Shown here: positions 1-7,791 of the stretch, in pieces
How the letters are laid out: each line of letters begins with the position of its first letter
Position numbering within the stretch: the first letter of the stretch is position 1
NCBI GenBank assembly: GCA_020633825.1
Contig: JACKCV010000001.1
Location: 931,001 to 995,000, forward strand
Direction: 5' to 3'
Origin: Fibrobacteria bacterium
Lineage (GTDB): Bacteria; Fibrobacterota; Fibrobacteria; UBA5070
Length of the DNA: 64,000 nt
Notes under the pieces: generated by a model
Databases searched by the model: none
What the model was told of the DNA's origin: nothing
Seen by the model: the letters and a program-made list of their open reading frames with translations, nothing else
Made by a program: the position numbers and the translations under genes

Positions 1-1
1 G

Positions 2-1627
2 CGCGCCGTGGAGGAGTGCAAGATCGACCTCCAGGGGGAGCGTCCCATGGACCGGCTGGTGTGCGGCGACGTGGGCTTCGGGAAGACCGAAGTCGCGGTG
101 AGGTCGGTGTTCAAGTCGGTGATGGCCCGCCGCCAGGTGGCCTTCCTGGCGCCCACCACCCTGCTGGCCAGCCAGCACGCCGCCACGCTGCAGGACCGCT
201 TCGCCGACTGGCCCATCCGGGTGGAGCTGATGAACCGCTTCGTTCCAGCCAAGGAGCAGAAGCGGATCCTCCAGGACACCAAGGACGGCAAGGTCGACGT
301 CCTGGTGGGCACCCACCGCATCCTCGCCAAGGATGTCGAATTCCGTCATCTGGGCCTGATGGTCCTGGACGAGGAACAGAAGTTCGGGGTCAAGCAGAAG
401 GAACGGCTGAAGGAGATGCGCCACGAGGTGGACGTGCTCACCCTCACCGCCACCCCCATTCCCAGGACCTTGCACATGTCGCTGGCCGGGGCGCGCGACG
501 TGTCGATCATCGCGACGCCGCCGCGCAACCGCCTGCCCGTGGGCACCCGGGTGCGGAACTTCTCCGAGGAGCGTCTCGGGGAAGCCCTGCGGGACGAGCT
601 GGAGCGCGGCGGGCAGGCCTTCGTGGTGTCCCCCCGCATCGAAGGCCTGGAGGCGATCGCCCGCACCATCGAGGAGAACGTCCCCCAGGCGCGGGTGTGC
701 GTGGGCCACGGACAGATGGGCGAGGACGAGCTGGAGCAGGTGATGGGGGCCTTCCTCGCCCGCGAATTCGACATCCTGGTGAGCACCACCATCGTCGAGT
801 CGGGTCTCGACATCCCCTCGGTGAACACCATCTGCGTGATCGACGCGCACAAGTTCGGCCTGTCGCAGCTGCACCAGCTGCGGGGCCGGGTGGGGCGTTC
901 CGACATCCACGCCTTCTGCGAGCTGTTCGTCCCCGACCTGGAGAAGCTTCCCCAGGACGCCAAGCGTCGACTGCAGGCCCTTGAGCAGTTCACCGACCTG
1001 GGATCGGGCTACGCCATCGCCATGCGCGACCTGGAGATCCGCGGCGCCGGGAATCTCCTGGGCCACAAGCAGCACGGGTTCGCCCACGCGGTGGGGTTCG
1101 AGACCTATTGCCGCATCCTCAAGGAGGCGGTCGACCAGCTCGCCGGCACCGAGAAGGCGCGCGTCCCCCTGGAGCCCCGCATCGAGCTGGACGGGGACGC
1201 CTTCCTGCCCGAGTCGTACATCGAGGATTCGCATGTGCGCATCCAGCTGTACCAGCGCATCGCCCGTCTGACCCGGACGGCCGAGATCGACGCCATGGGA
1301 GCCGAGTTGCGCGACCGCTTCGGTCCGGTGCCCGAGACCGCGGCCCTGGTGCTGCGCATGGCCGCCGCGCGCATCGCCGCCCGCGACGCCGGGGTGGCGG
1401 TGGGCGGGATCGCCCGCGGCCGCATGATCCTGGAATTCGACGAGGCCTGGAGGCCATCCCTCGAGGAACTCAAGGAGCGCGCCAACGGATTGCGGCCCAA
1501 GATCGAATGGCTCTCCATGGCCCAGCCCTTGCGCATGGTCGCCGACCTGACCGGATATCCCGGCGTGCGCGGGCAGGACGAGTTCCTCGCCATCCTGCGG
1601 AAGTTGGCGGGGGAGAAGCCCGCCTAG
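2..1627 (+). CDS. mfd: Transcription-repair coupling factor Mfd, C-terminal part (5' end outside window)
   Basis: Mfd is a DNA translocase that removes RNA polymerase stalled at lesions and recruits UvrA. The visible 541 residues are in frame from base 2 with no convincing internal start, so the gene is cut by the window edge. The two RecA-like motor lobes are complete from Walker A: GDVGFGKTE near residue 22, the DEEQ box, TATPIPRTL (motif III), and RGRVGRS (motif VI). They are followed by the RecG/Mfd-type translocation region (LEIRGAGNLLGHKQHG) and the C-terminal TRCF domain that masks the UvrA-binding site. RecG has the same motor but not this TRCF tail. The UvrB-like and RNA-polymerase-binding N-terminal modules would lie upstream. 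The gene ends convergently with the lipoprotein at 1659. Confidence 0.95.
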   Translation, partial: RAVEECKIDLQGERPMDRLVCGDVGFGKTEVAVRSVFKSVMARRQVAFLAPTTLLASQHAATLQDRFADWPIRVELMNRFVPAKEQKRILQDTKDGKVDVLVGTHRILAKDVEFRHLGLMVLDEEQKFGVKQKERLKEMRHEVDVLTLTATPIPRTLHMSLAGARDVSIIATPPRNRLPVGTRVRNFSEERLGEALRDELERGGQAFVVSPRIEGLEAIARTIEENVPQARVCVGHGQMGEDELEQVMGAFLAREFDILVSTTIVESGLDIPSVNTICVIDAHKFGLSQLHQLRGRVGRSDIHAFCELFVPDLEKLPQDAKRRLQALEQFTDLGSGYAIAMRDLEIRGAGNLLGHKQHGFAHAVGFETYCRILKEAVDQLAGTEKARVPLEPRIELDGDAFLPESYIEDSHVRIQLYQRIARLTRTAEIDAMGAELRDRFGPVPETAALVLRMAAARIAARDAGVAVGGIARGRMILEFDEAWRPSLEELKERANGLRPKIEWLSMAQPLRMVADLTGYPGVRGQDEFLAILRKLAGEKPA

Positions 1628-1640
1628 GTTCGCAGGATCC

Positions 1641-1658
1641 GGCTCCCCGGGGGGAGCC
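1641..1658. terminator. Palindromic hairpin between convergent genes
   Basis: A perfect inverted repeat, GGCTCCCC-GG-GGGGAGCC, fills the 31-bp gap between the stop of mfd and the stop of the convergent lipoprotein gene. It could end transcription from both sides. Neither side has a U-tract, so the terminator role is inferred from position. Confidence 0.5.
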
Positions 1659-3275
1659 TCACCTCCGTCGCGGCAGGAGCACGGCGGCGCCGGGCCTCTG
1701 GTTGGCGAAGGTCATCCGGATCCAATCGGGGGATCGGGCCGCGGCCTGGGCCCACACTTCGTCGATGGAGCCCAGGAAGTGCTTGGCGGGAAGGCCGACG
1801 GAATCCGTCGAGGCGCCGATGCGGAAGGGGTTGGATCGCTTGCCCGAGGCGTCGGGATCCCACAGCGAGGAGGAGTCGGCGGGCACGCCGTCGACGAAGA
1901 GCGACACCAGGGAATCGCGCACCACCATGGACAGGTGGGTCCAACGCGCGGTATCGGCCGGGGCGAGGCTGTAGCGTCCTCCGTCGGGGGCGCTGCGGTG
2001 GTTCTTGGCGTACCACGAATTCTCCGCCGACCACAGCGACTGCACGGTCCAGTCCTTCTGGAACTTGATGAAGTAGTCGCCGTCCCCTTGCCCGATCAGG
2101 AAGCGGCTGGTGGCGAAGTCGGTCAGACGGGCCCAGCAGGAGATCGTGTAGGGGCCGCCCACGGGGAAATCCAGCGCGCCCGTCGTGGATCCGGGGATGT
2201 CGACGAAGCTGGTCCGGCCATCGAACGAGGAGGCGTGCCCGACGACGCCCCGGGTCCTTCCGAGCCCCTGCGCGGAGCCCGGGAAGTTTCCGGTCCAGTC
2301 CCGGATCGTGGTCGAGGAATCCCCCAGACCCCATGCCGAGACCCATCCCTTCGAGGTCGCGAAGGGCGACGGCGGAACGGAGCGGGGAAGGGGGATGCCC
2401 CAGGAGAGCACCAGGTCGACGGAATCGCCGGGAGCGTCCAAGGTGTCGAGGAGGGTCCACAATGCGCCCGAGCGGATGTTCGGATCCCATTCGGCGAGGG
2501 CCAGCGGGAGGAGGCGGCCGTCGGGGCGGGAGAGGCGCAGGTCCGAACCGTCGGGGAGCGCCCGATCGAAGCCGACCCAACTGGAATCGAGCCGCAACAG
2601 GACCGGGAAGTCCAGGAGGGCGCTGGAGAGGCCGCCGTCGAGGGGGACGGTGAAGAGGGCGGAATCGCGGGTGTATCCGGCCGAATCGGTCCGACCGGAA
2701 CGGATGGTCCTGCTGCGGGAGATCAGGGTGTCGATCCGGAGGGTGCGCGCGAGGCGGACCTCGCCGGACCATCCGTGGGGAAGGTCCGGGACCAGGATCT
2801 CCCCCTGGTCGGGGCGAACCGGGATCGCCAGATCCAGCCCCGTGAAGTAGAGCGTTCCCGAGGACCGGGGGGCGAGCGCGACGACCATTGCCCCCGGGGG
2901 GGCCAACGTGTCGGAGGGGACGGAATCCGTCAGGTCGGCGCGGAGCTGGACGAGGTTCCAAACCGACGTCCCCGACGCCGGGTCCCGCGCCAGCACGGAG
3001 GTGGGGCCCGCGGGGAGGTCGGAGCAGGAGAAGCGTCCGTCGGCGTCGGTGGAGGTGGTCCAGCCCGGATGGATCGGTCCCCACGGGGGAAGGCTGTCGG
3101 GGCGGCAGGTGATCCATGCGCCGGTCGCCGGGGCTCCCGAGGCGTGGAGAACGCGTCCGACGGCTTGGGCGTTGCCCGTGTTGGCGCTGTTGCCCGCCAC
3201 GCGTTCGGATTCGGCGCAGGACAGGAGGAGTGCGGCCGAGACGGCGACGGGAATCGAACGAGCGGCGAGCGTCAT
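1659..3275 (-). CDS. Surface lipoprotein with LamG-like domain
   Basis: A 538-residue exported lipoprotein. The signal peptide ends in a lipobox (LLLSC) with Cys near residue 19, followed by a short ERVAG linker. Residues of about 35-110 look like a carboxypeptidase-regulatory or beta-sandwich module (TDADGRFSCSDLPAG). The middle resembles DUF2341 (FPVLLRLDSSWVGFDRALPDGSDLRL). The last 200 residues are a concanavalin-A/LamG-like domain (ASSFDGRTSFVDIPGS, then FLGSIDEVWAQAAARSPDW). Such proteins usually bind glycans at the cell surface; the ligand here is unknown. The start ATG overlaps the stop of the upstream regulator by four bases, so the two are translationally coupled. I chose this ATG because it begins the signal peptide; the frame stays open upstream. 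Confidence 0.85.
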   Translation of the reverse strand: MTLAARSIPVAVSAALLLSCAESERVAGNSANTGNAQAVGRVLHASGAPATGAWITCRPDSLPPWGPIHPGWTTSTDADGRFSCSDLPAGPTSVLARDPASGTSVWNLVQLRADLTDSVPSDTLAPPGAMVVALAPRSSGTLYFTGLDLAIPVRPDQGEILVPDLPHGWSGEVRLARTLRIDTLISRSRTIRSGRTDSAGYTRDSALFTVPLDGGLSSALLDFPVLLRLDSSWVGFDRALPDGSDLRLSRPDGRLLPLALAEWDPNIRSGALWTLLDTLDAPGDSVDLVLSWGIPLPRSVPPSPFATSKGWVSAWGLGDSSTTIRDWTGNFPGSAQGLGRTRGVVGHASSFDGRTSFVDIPGSTTGALDFPVGGPYTISCWARLTDFATSRFLIGQGDGDYFIKFQKDWTVQSLWSAENSWYAKNHRSAPDGGRYSLAPADTARWTHLSMVVRDSLVSLFVDGVPADSSSLWDPDASGKRSNPFRIGASTDSVGLPAKHFLGSIDEVWAQAAARSPDWIRMTFANQRPGAAVLLPRRR

Positions 3276-4198
3276 GAGCCGGAATCCTGGGGACGGACAG
3301 GGGAGGTGAGCGGAAAGAGCGCCAGGGTCATCTGGTAGACGCGATCGGCGTCGGGGTCGGCATCGGCGAGTCGGGCGATTTCCGCGCGCAGTTCGGTGAG
3401 CCGGTCGCAGACGAGTCGGTAGGTTCTTTCGGAGATGCCCAAGGTCACCCCGCTGACGTTGCGTTGGTCGGGGGCGATCTCCTCCAGGCTGTTTCCCGCC
3501 AGTGCCAGGCAGTCGCGGTGGAAGTTGCGGATCGCGGGATGGCCGACTTCCGCGGGTGTGGTCACCGCGCGGGACGTGGCCTTCCACAATCCATCGGGAG
3601 ACTGCTCCACCAGGCCGCCTCGTTCCAGGAGCTTCACGGATTTCCGCACGACGCTCGCCGATTGCGGTGGGTGGAGGCGTTTGCCCAGGGCTTCCCAGTT
3701 TCCCGTGTCGGGGAACATCTCCAGGAGGGAGCGGATGGCCAGATGGTGCCATTGCGACAGCACTTCCCGGTGGACATCGGTGAGCAGGCGCGGCTGGCTG
3801 GCGTTGCGCGACTTGGCGAGGGCGTGTTGGACCTGGCCCCATGCCTGCTCCCGTTCTTCATCGGACTTGGCCTGATTGTATTGCACCAGAGCGACGAAGT
3901 AGTCCAGCTCCTTTCGGGAGAGGTCGAGAGCGGTCGCCAGTCGCGTTGCGCCCTCGAGGCTGAGGCCGCGATCCCCGCGCATCACGCGCAACAGGAAGTC
4001 GCGCGCCTTGAACCCCGCTCGCTGGGCGAGGACGCCGTAGGAGTACCAGGTATGGACGGCTTTGCGAACCTGGAAGGTTTCGCGCAACCACAGGCGATAA
4101 TCGGTGTATTCCCAGACGGAAGGGAACACCGCAGGGGGAGCCATCGGGGGCTTCCCAGGTCGGGGAGTGTGTTTGGAATTCACCGATCCGCTTTCCAT
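3272..4198 (-). CDS. TIGR02147-type regulator paired with a lipoprotein
   Basis: A 308-residue protein of the TIGR02147 family, abundant in Fibrobacter and of unproven function. It opens with the typical EYTDYRLWLRE segment, then a helix-turn-helix-like region (VLAQRAGFKARDFLLRVMRG, about residues 55-75). The conserved C-terminal block has FHRDCLALA, then SGVTLGISERTYRLVCDRL, then MTLALFPLT. These landmarks align with the second copy at 21919. A DNA-binding regulator is the likely role, inferred from the fold. The start could instead be Met19 (ATG at 4144), which begins MAPPAVFPSVWEYTDY. It precedes and overlaps the lipoprotein gene by ATGA, which argues that it controls that gene. Confidence 0.8.
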   Translation of the reverse strand: MESGSVNSKHTPRPGKPPMAPPAVFPSVWEYTDYRLWLRETFQVRKAVHTWYSYGVLAQRAGFKARDFLLRVMRGDRGLSLEGATRLATALDLSRKELDYFVALVQYNQAKSDEEREQAWGQVQHALAKSRNASQPRLLTDVHREVLSQWHHLAIRSLLEMFPDTGNWEALGKRLHPPQSASVVRKSVKLLERGGLVEQSPDGLWKATSRAVTTPAEVGHPAIRNFHRDCLALAGNSLEEIAPDQRNVSGVTLGISERTYRLVCDRLTELRAEIARLADADPDADRVYQMTLALFPLTSPVRPQDSGS

Positions 4199-4523
4199 GT
4201 GTCTGGGAAGATCGGTTCCGCGCGAGGGTTTTCGCTGGGAATTCGGGGAAAATCGTTGTCTAAGCTTTGTGGAATCGAAAGAATCCCTGCTGGGAAGGGG
4301 GATGGTGGGGCGGGGCGAGACCTTCCCGGAGATCCACGAAAATGACGATAAATTCGCTCATTGGTGGAGGTCGTGTCCTGGGGATATCGGACAAAGAGGG
4401 GCGTTTGTGTTGTCCAGGAAGTTTGAAAAAATGGACAACATTCCTCGAAACACTCCATTCCTGAAGGATGCCCTCCAGGCATCGGAAAGTTCCGGTTGTT
4501 CCCCGCAAGAGATGCCGCGGAGG
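4199..4523. other. 325-bp intergenic region upstream of the regulator
   Basis: No convincing gene on either strand. The region is more AT-rich than its surroundings (runs such as GAAAAAA and GATAAATTC), as expected for a promoter of the minus-strand regulator and its lipoprotein. The clustered TTGTCC half-sites listed separately lie here, 190-240 bp from the regulator start. The 3' end of the pectate lyase gene borders the region. Confidence 0.5.
4389..4439. promoter_or_regulatory. Three alternating TTGTCC half-sites, candidate operator
   Basis: GGACAA lies at 4389-4394, TTGTCC at 4410-4415 and GGACAA at 4433-4438. The last two belong to a perfect 8-bp inverted repeat, GTTGTCCA (4409-4416) and TGGACAAC (4432-4439), with a 15-base AT-rich spacer. 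Half-sites at 21-23 bp intervals fit dimers binding one face of the helix. It sits upstream of the TIGR02147 regulator, so autoregulation is possible. I did not find the same motif upstream of the second regulator copy. Confidence 0.35.
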
Positions 4524-5852
4524 TCACCGAGGAGGCAGGGTCAAATGGATCGGAGAGGTTCCCTCGCGACGGAGTTCCAGATAGGATACGCCCGCCTCCG
4601 ACCGGGTTTCTCTCGGGATCTCCAGGATCCGATCGTGGGAAACTTTCCGGAATGTGGCGAGGTGGCGTCCCCGCGCATCGATCCACGATGCGGTCCAGAG
4701 ATCCTCCTGGGGGACCTGGACCTCCAGACGATCGGGGAAGCGGCGGACGGTGGGGCGAACGGCCGAGGAAACCTCCCGGTCGGCTCGGGTGGGGGCGAGG
4801 GCGGCGAGGTAGTCCGATTCCATGCCCAGAAGCGTGGTGCCGTAATCTCCCGCCCATTGGTAGCCGGTCTGGCGCTCGAGGGAAATGGAGGAGAAGTCCC
4901 GGGTCTTGATCCCGTCCCGATCGCAGAAGAATGGCTGGTCCCCGGTCACGTCGTAGAACCGGTACCACATGTTCCTGCCGGCCGCGGTCGAGAAGACGCC
5001 CTTGCTGAAGGTCATGTCCTTCACCAGGGTCGATTTGTACCAGGCGATGGCTCCCTTCACGGCCTTTTGGATCTCGGGGGTCTGGTCGGGCCAAGCCATC
5101 AGGAAGTACACGATCCCGACGGACTCGCTGCCGGATTTCGAGGCCAGTTCGTAGGCGCGGGCGGATGCCGGAGCGTAGGTGGACGGGTCGTGCTGAGCGC
5201 ACCAGACGGTGGGCTTGCCATTGTCCACGATCTGGGATTTCAAGGCGAAATCCACCGAGGCGGCGAGGGCCGTCTCCAGTTTTGTGCGGTCGGACGACGA
5301 GACGATGTCGGTGTGGAACGGGGCTTTGCGATCCACGATGTCCTTCACCAGCACCATCAGCCGGATCATGGCATTGTCGTTGTAGGTGGCCATGTCCGAG
5401 TAGTTGCCGCGCTTGGGATGGACCTGCGGCCATCCTCCCTTGGGAAGCTGGGAGGCGAGGATGAAGCCGATCGCCTTGCCGAAGGAATTCTTGAAGAGGG
5501 TCTTGTTCGTGCTGGAGGCGGTGGCGGCATAGCGCGTGGCCAACAGGCGCATTTCCTGGACCGTGGCGTTGTTGTCGTAGGTCCCCAGGGGTGTTCCGTT
5601 GGAACTTGTCCACGAGGAGAGAGGCGCCTTGCCGTCCCAAGGGGCCGTGTAGTTGGATGCCTCGGCCTTGCTGAATCCTCCGTGGGACATCTGCCAGGTG
5701 GTGAGGTTCGCGGTATAGGTGTCGAGGTCCATGGATCCTGCCGCCGTGGTGAGTTCGCCGAAGCCGCGGTACTTGTCCAAGGACGTCAGCACTTTGGCGG
5801 GCGGGGTGTAGGCCGCAGCCGGCAGGAGTCCGCAGCACAGCACGAACCACAT
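4524..5852 (-). CDS. Secreted pectate lyase, polysaccharide lyase family 10
   Basis: Cleaves polygalacturonate by beta-elimination outside the cell. Family PL10 hallmarks are clear: GGWPQVHP, then SDMATYNDNAMIRLM, TVWCAQHDPSTYAPASARAYE and ESVGIVYFLM. The lyase is followed by about 80 residues of a beta-rich tail (VRRFPDRLEVQVPQ). The start is uncertain. ATG at 5852 gives MWFVLCCGLLPAAAY, a hydrophobic leader without a positive n-region. ATG at 6035 has a better ribosome site (GAGG) but adds about 60 polar residues before the hydrophobic stretch (RRRPLSAKRT directly precedes it). It stands alone on the minus strand. The product supports growth on plant cell walls. Confidence 0.88.
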   Translation of the reverse strand: MWFVLCCGLLPAAAYTPPAKVLTSLDKYRGFGELTTAAGSMDLDTYTANLTTWQMSHGGFSKAEASNYTAPWDGKAPLSSWTSSNGTPLGTYDNNATVQEMRLLATRYAATASSTNKTLFKNSFGKAIGFILASQLPKGGWPQVHPKRGNYSDMATYNDNAMIRLMVLVKDIVDRKAPFHTDIVSSSDRTKLETALAASVDFALKSQIVDNGKPTVWCAQHDPSTYAPASARAYELASKSGSESVGIVYFLMAWPDQTPEIQKAVKGAIAWYKSTLVKDMTFSKGVFSTAAGRNMWYRFYDVTGDQPFFCDRDGIKTRDFSSISLERQTGYQWAGDYGTTLLGMESDYLAALAPTRADREVSSAVRPTVRRFPDRLEVQVPQEDLWTASWIDARGRHLATFRKVSHDRILEIPRETRSEAGVSYLELRREGTSPIHLTLPPR

Positions 5853-6321
5853 CGTCCGTTTGGCGGAAAGTGGACGGCGTCGCTCCAGGGGGGCGGGCGC
5901 GGAAGCGATCAGGCGGGTGGAGTTCGGGAGGGAGCGGGAGCCTTCGGAAGAGCTCCAACGGTCGGAGCGATCGGAGAGGGAGAACTCCTCCCCCTTGTTG
6001 TCCGCTTTCTTTCTCGATGGAGAACAGGTCAACATCACGGAACCTCGTATCGGGATTGGAATCACCAGTCGGAAAGGCGAGGAAACATCGCCATCTTGCA
6101 GGAGGGAATCTGGATCCCGAGATCGGTTCGGGCCGATGGTTTGGTCGCGACCTGTTGTCCGAGGAACATGGAGGGAATGCCTTCCGAGGATTCGCGGGGA
6201 ACGGTATGCCCTGGAAGTCCCCGTGGTGCCATGGGAAGAGGGTCGATGCCGCCGAGGAATCGCCGAGCGGTGTCAGACAACGGATTTCCCCGCCACCGGG
6301 AAAATCCCCGGAAGGCACGGT
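5853..6321. other. 469-bp region between pectate lyase and GGDEF genes
   Basis: No gene recognised. The stretch nearest the lyase (5853-6035) may be translated if the upstream start is used. The remainder would be the lyase 5' region and the 3' end of the diguanylate cyclase gene. The only clear structure is the inverted repeat at 6282-6307. I looked for a cyclic-di-GMP riboswitch because of the neighbouring GGDEF gene and saw none. Confidence 0.4.
6282..6307 (-). terminator. Hairpin downstream of the GGDEF gene
   Basis: GGATTTCCCC and GGGAAAATCC form an almost perfect 10-bp stem around a 6-base loop, about 15 bases after the diguanylate cyclase stop codon on the minus strand. No U-tract follows, so termination is a positional inference. 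Confidence 0.35.
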
Positions 6322-7791
6322 TCAGCGCGTCTTGGGCTCCTGGGCCGGGCCTCCGGACACGGACCATCGCCCGCGGCCTCCCTGCTTGGCCACGTACAAC
6401 GCCTCGTCGGCCTTCTCCCAGAGCTCCTGCCAGTTTCCCGCGTGGTGGGGGAACAAGGAGATGCCCACCGAAAGACCGATCTCGATCAGACGTCCGTCGG
6501 GGAGGGCGACCGGTGCGTTGCGGACCTCTTCGATGAGCCGACCGGCCATGCGTCCGGCTTGCTCGCGGTTGAGTCCCGGGACCAGGATGGTGAATTCGTC
6601 CCCGCCTTTGCGGCAGGCGATGTCGCCCACGCGCAGGGTCTGGCGGATCCGGTCGGCCACCCGCAGCAGGACCTCGTCCCCCACGGGATGCCCGAAGGTG
6701 TCGTTGATGTTCTTGAACCGGTCGAGATCGAGCATCAGCAGGCCGGTGCTGTCCTTGCGCCGACGGGAATTGGCCAGTTCCTCCTTCACGCGTTCGGTGA
6801 AGTACCCGCTGCGGTAGAGGCCCGTGAGGTCGTCGCGCAGGGCGGCATCCCGCAGCTTCTCGAACAGCCGGGCGTTCTCCAGCGCCAGCGCGGCCTGGGC
6901 GGAAAGGTCGACAAGGGCCTGGATGGCATCGCGGGGCGGGGGTTCCAGCGAGTAGATGTTGTCGGCGAAGACCACTCCCAGGCGGCGCGAGCCCATGCGG
7001 ATGGGGATCCAGAGCCCGGGAAGGTGCGGGTGCGGGACCGGGGTGTCGTCGAGGTCGGGGATCTCGGGGATGTGGACCAGGTTGAAGACGCCGAATCCGG
7101 CCCGGGCGCACAGGGCGCGTCGGACGGTGGTGGAGTCGTCGTCGAAGACGAAGATGCTGGCGCGGTCGAAGCCGAGTTCGTTGGCCGCCATCGTCACGAA
7201 GGTTTCCAGAAGCAGGTGGCGGCCATCCAGGCCGGTCAGCTCGCGGCTCATGCGCGTCACCGACTTCAGGAGGAAACCCGCGCGTTCGGATTGCCGCGCA
7301 TGCTGGACGTAGAGGACCCCCAGGGAAAGGCTGCGCGCCAGGCGATGGGTGCGCTCCTCCAGGTGGCTCGGCAGGGGGGCGTAGCTCACCAAGGCGAGCA
7401 TGCCGGCCATCTGGGAGTCGGCGTGCAAGGGGACGAGGATTTCCCACTGCTCGCCCTGCTGGTGCTGGAAGGCTTCGCGCTTGACCGTCAATTCTTCGGG
7501 AAGCTGGTAGAGCGGGATCAGGTCCGAGCCCTGCTGGCCCCCATCGTGGTCGACCGCGGCTTCCTCGCGGAGGATGCGCTCCACCGGATCGAGCAGATAG
7601 ATGCGCACCTGCTCCAGATCGCTGGACAGGCCTTCGAGGATGGTGGAGCAGGCCGCCTGGAAGGCGCGGAAATTGGTGTCGCCCGTGCTCATGGCGATGG
7701 CTGCGCGAGTCCCCAGGGCGGCGAGGTCCTGGGTCTCGAACTGGGGCAGATGGGGAAGCCCTGCGCCCGAGGGATCGCGGTGGCTGGTCAT
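6322..7791 (-). CDS. Diguanylate cyclase with N-terminal GAF-like sensor regions
   Basis: A 489-residue cytosolic protein making cyclic-di-GMP. The C-terminal GGDEF domain is intact: DLTGLYRSGYF, LDLDRFKNINDTFGH, and GGDEF at residues 396-400. An allosteric inhibitory site RVGD lies five residues before it (387-390), so product feedback is expected. The first 320 residues contain two GAF-like regions, roughly 20-165 and 180-325 (the second includes GFDRASIFVFDDD). No membrane segment is visible. The start ATG shares four bases with the stop of the substrate-binding-fold gene at 7788, so the two are made together. This suggests that ligand sensing by the partner feeds into cyclic-di-GMP output. 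Confidence 0.9.
   Translation of the reverse strand: MTSHRDPSGAGLPHLPQFETQDLAALGTRAAIAMSTGDTNFRAFQAACSTILEGLSSDLEQVRIYLLDPVERILREEAAVDHDGGQQGSDLIPLYQLPEELTVKREAFQHQQGEQWEILVPLHADSQMAGMLALVSYAPLPSHLEERTHRLARSLSLGVLYVQHARQSERAGFLLKSVTRMSRELTGLDGRHLLLETFVTMAANELGFDRASIFVFDDDSTTVRRALCARAGFGVFNLVHIPEIPDLDDTPVPHPHLPGLWIPIRMGSRRLGVVFADNIYSLEPPPRDAIQALVDLSAQAALALENARLFEKLRDAALRDDLTGLYRSGYFTERVKEELANSRRRKDSTGLLMLDLDRFKNINDTFGHPVGDEVLLRVADRIRQTLRVGDIACRKGGDEFTILVPGLNREQAGRMAGRLIEEVRNAPVALPDGRLIEIGLSVGISLFPHHAGNWQELWEKADEALYVAKQGGRGRWSVSGGPAQEPKTR

Noticed and set aside
5853..6320. Additional small gene upstream of the pectate lyase
   Set aside because: No open frame there has recognisable domain content or a good ribosome site, apart from the possible extension of the lyase itself.
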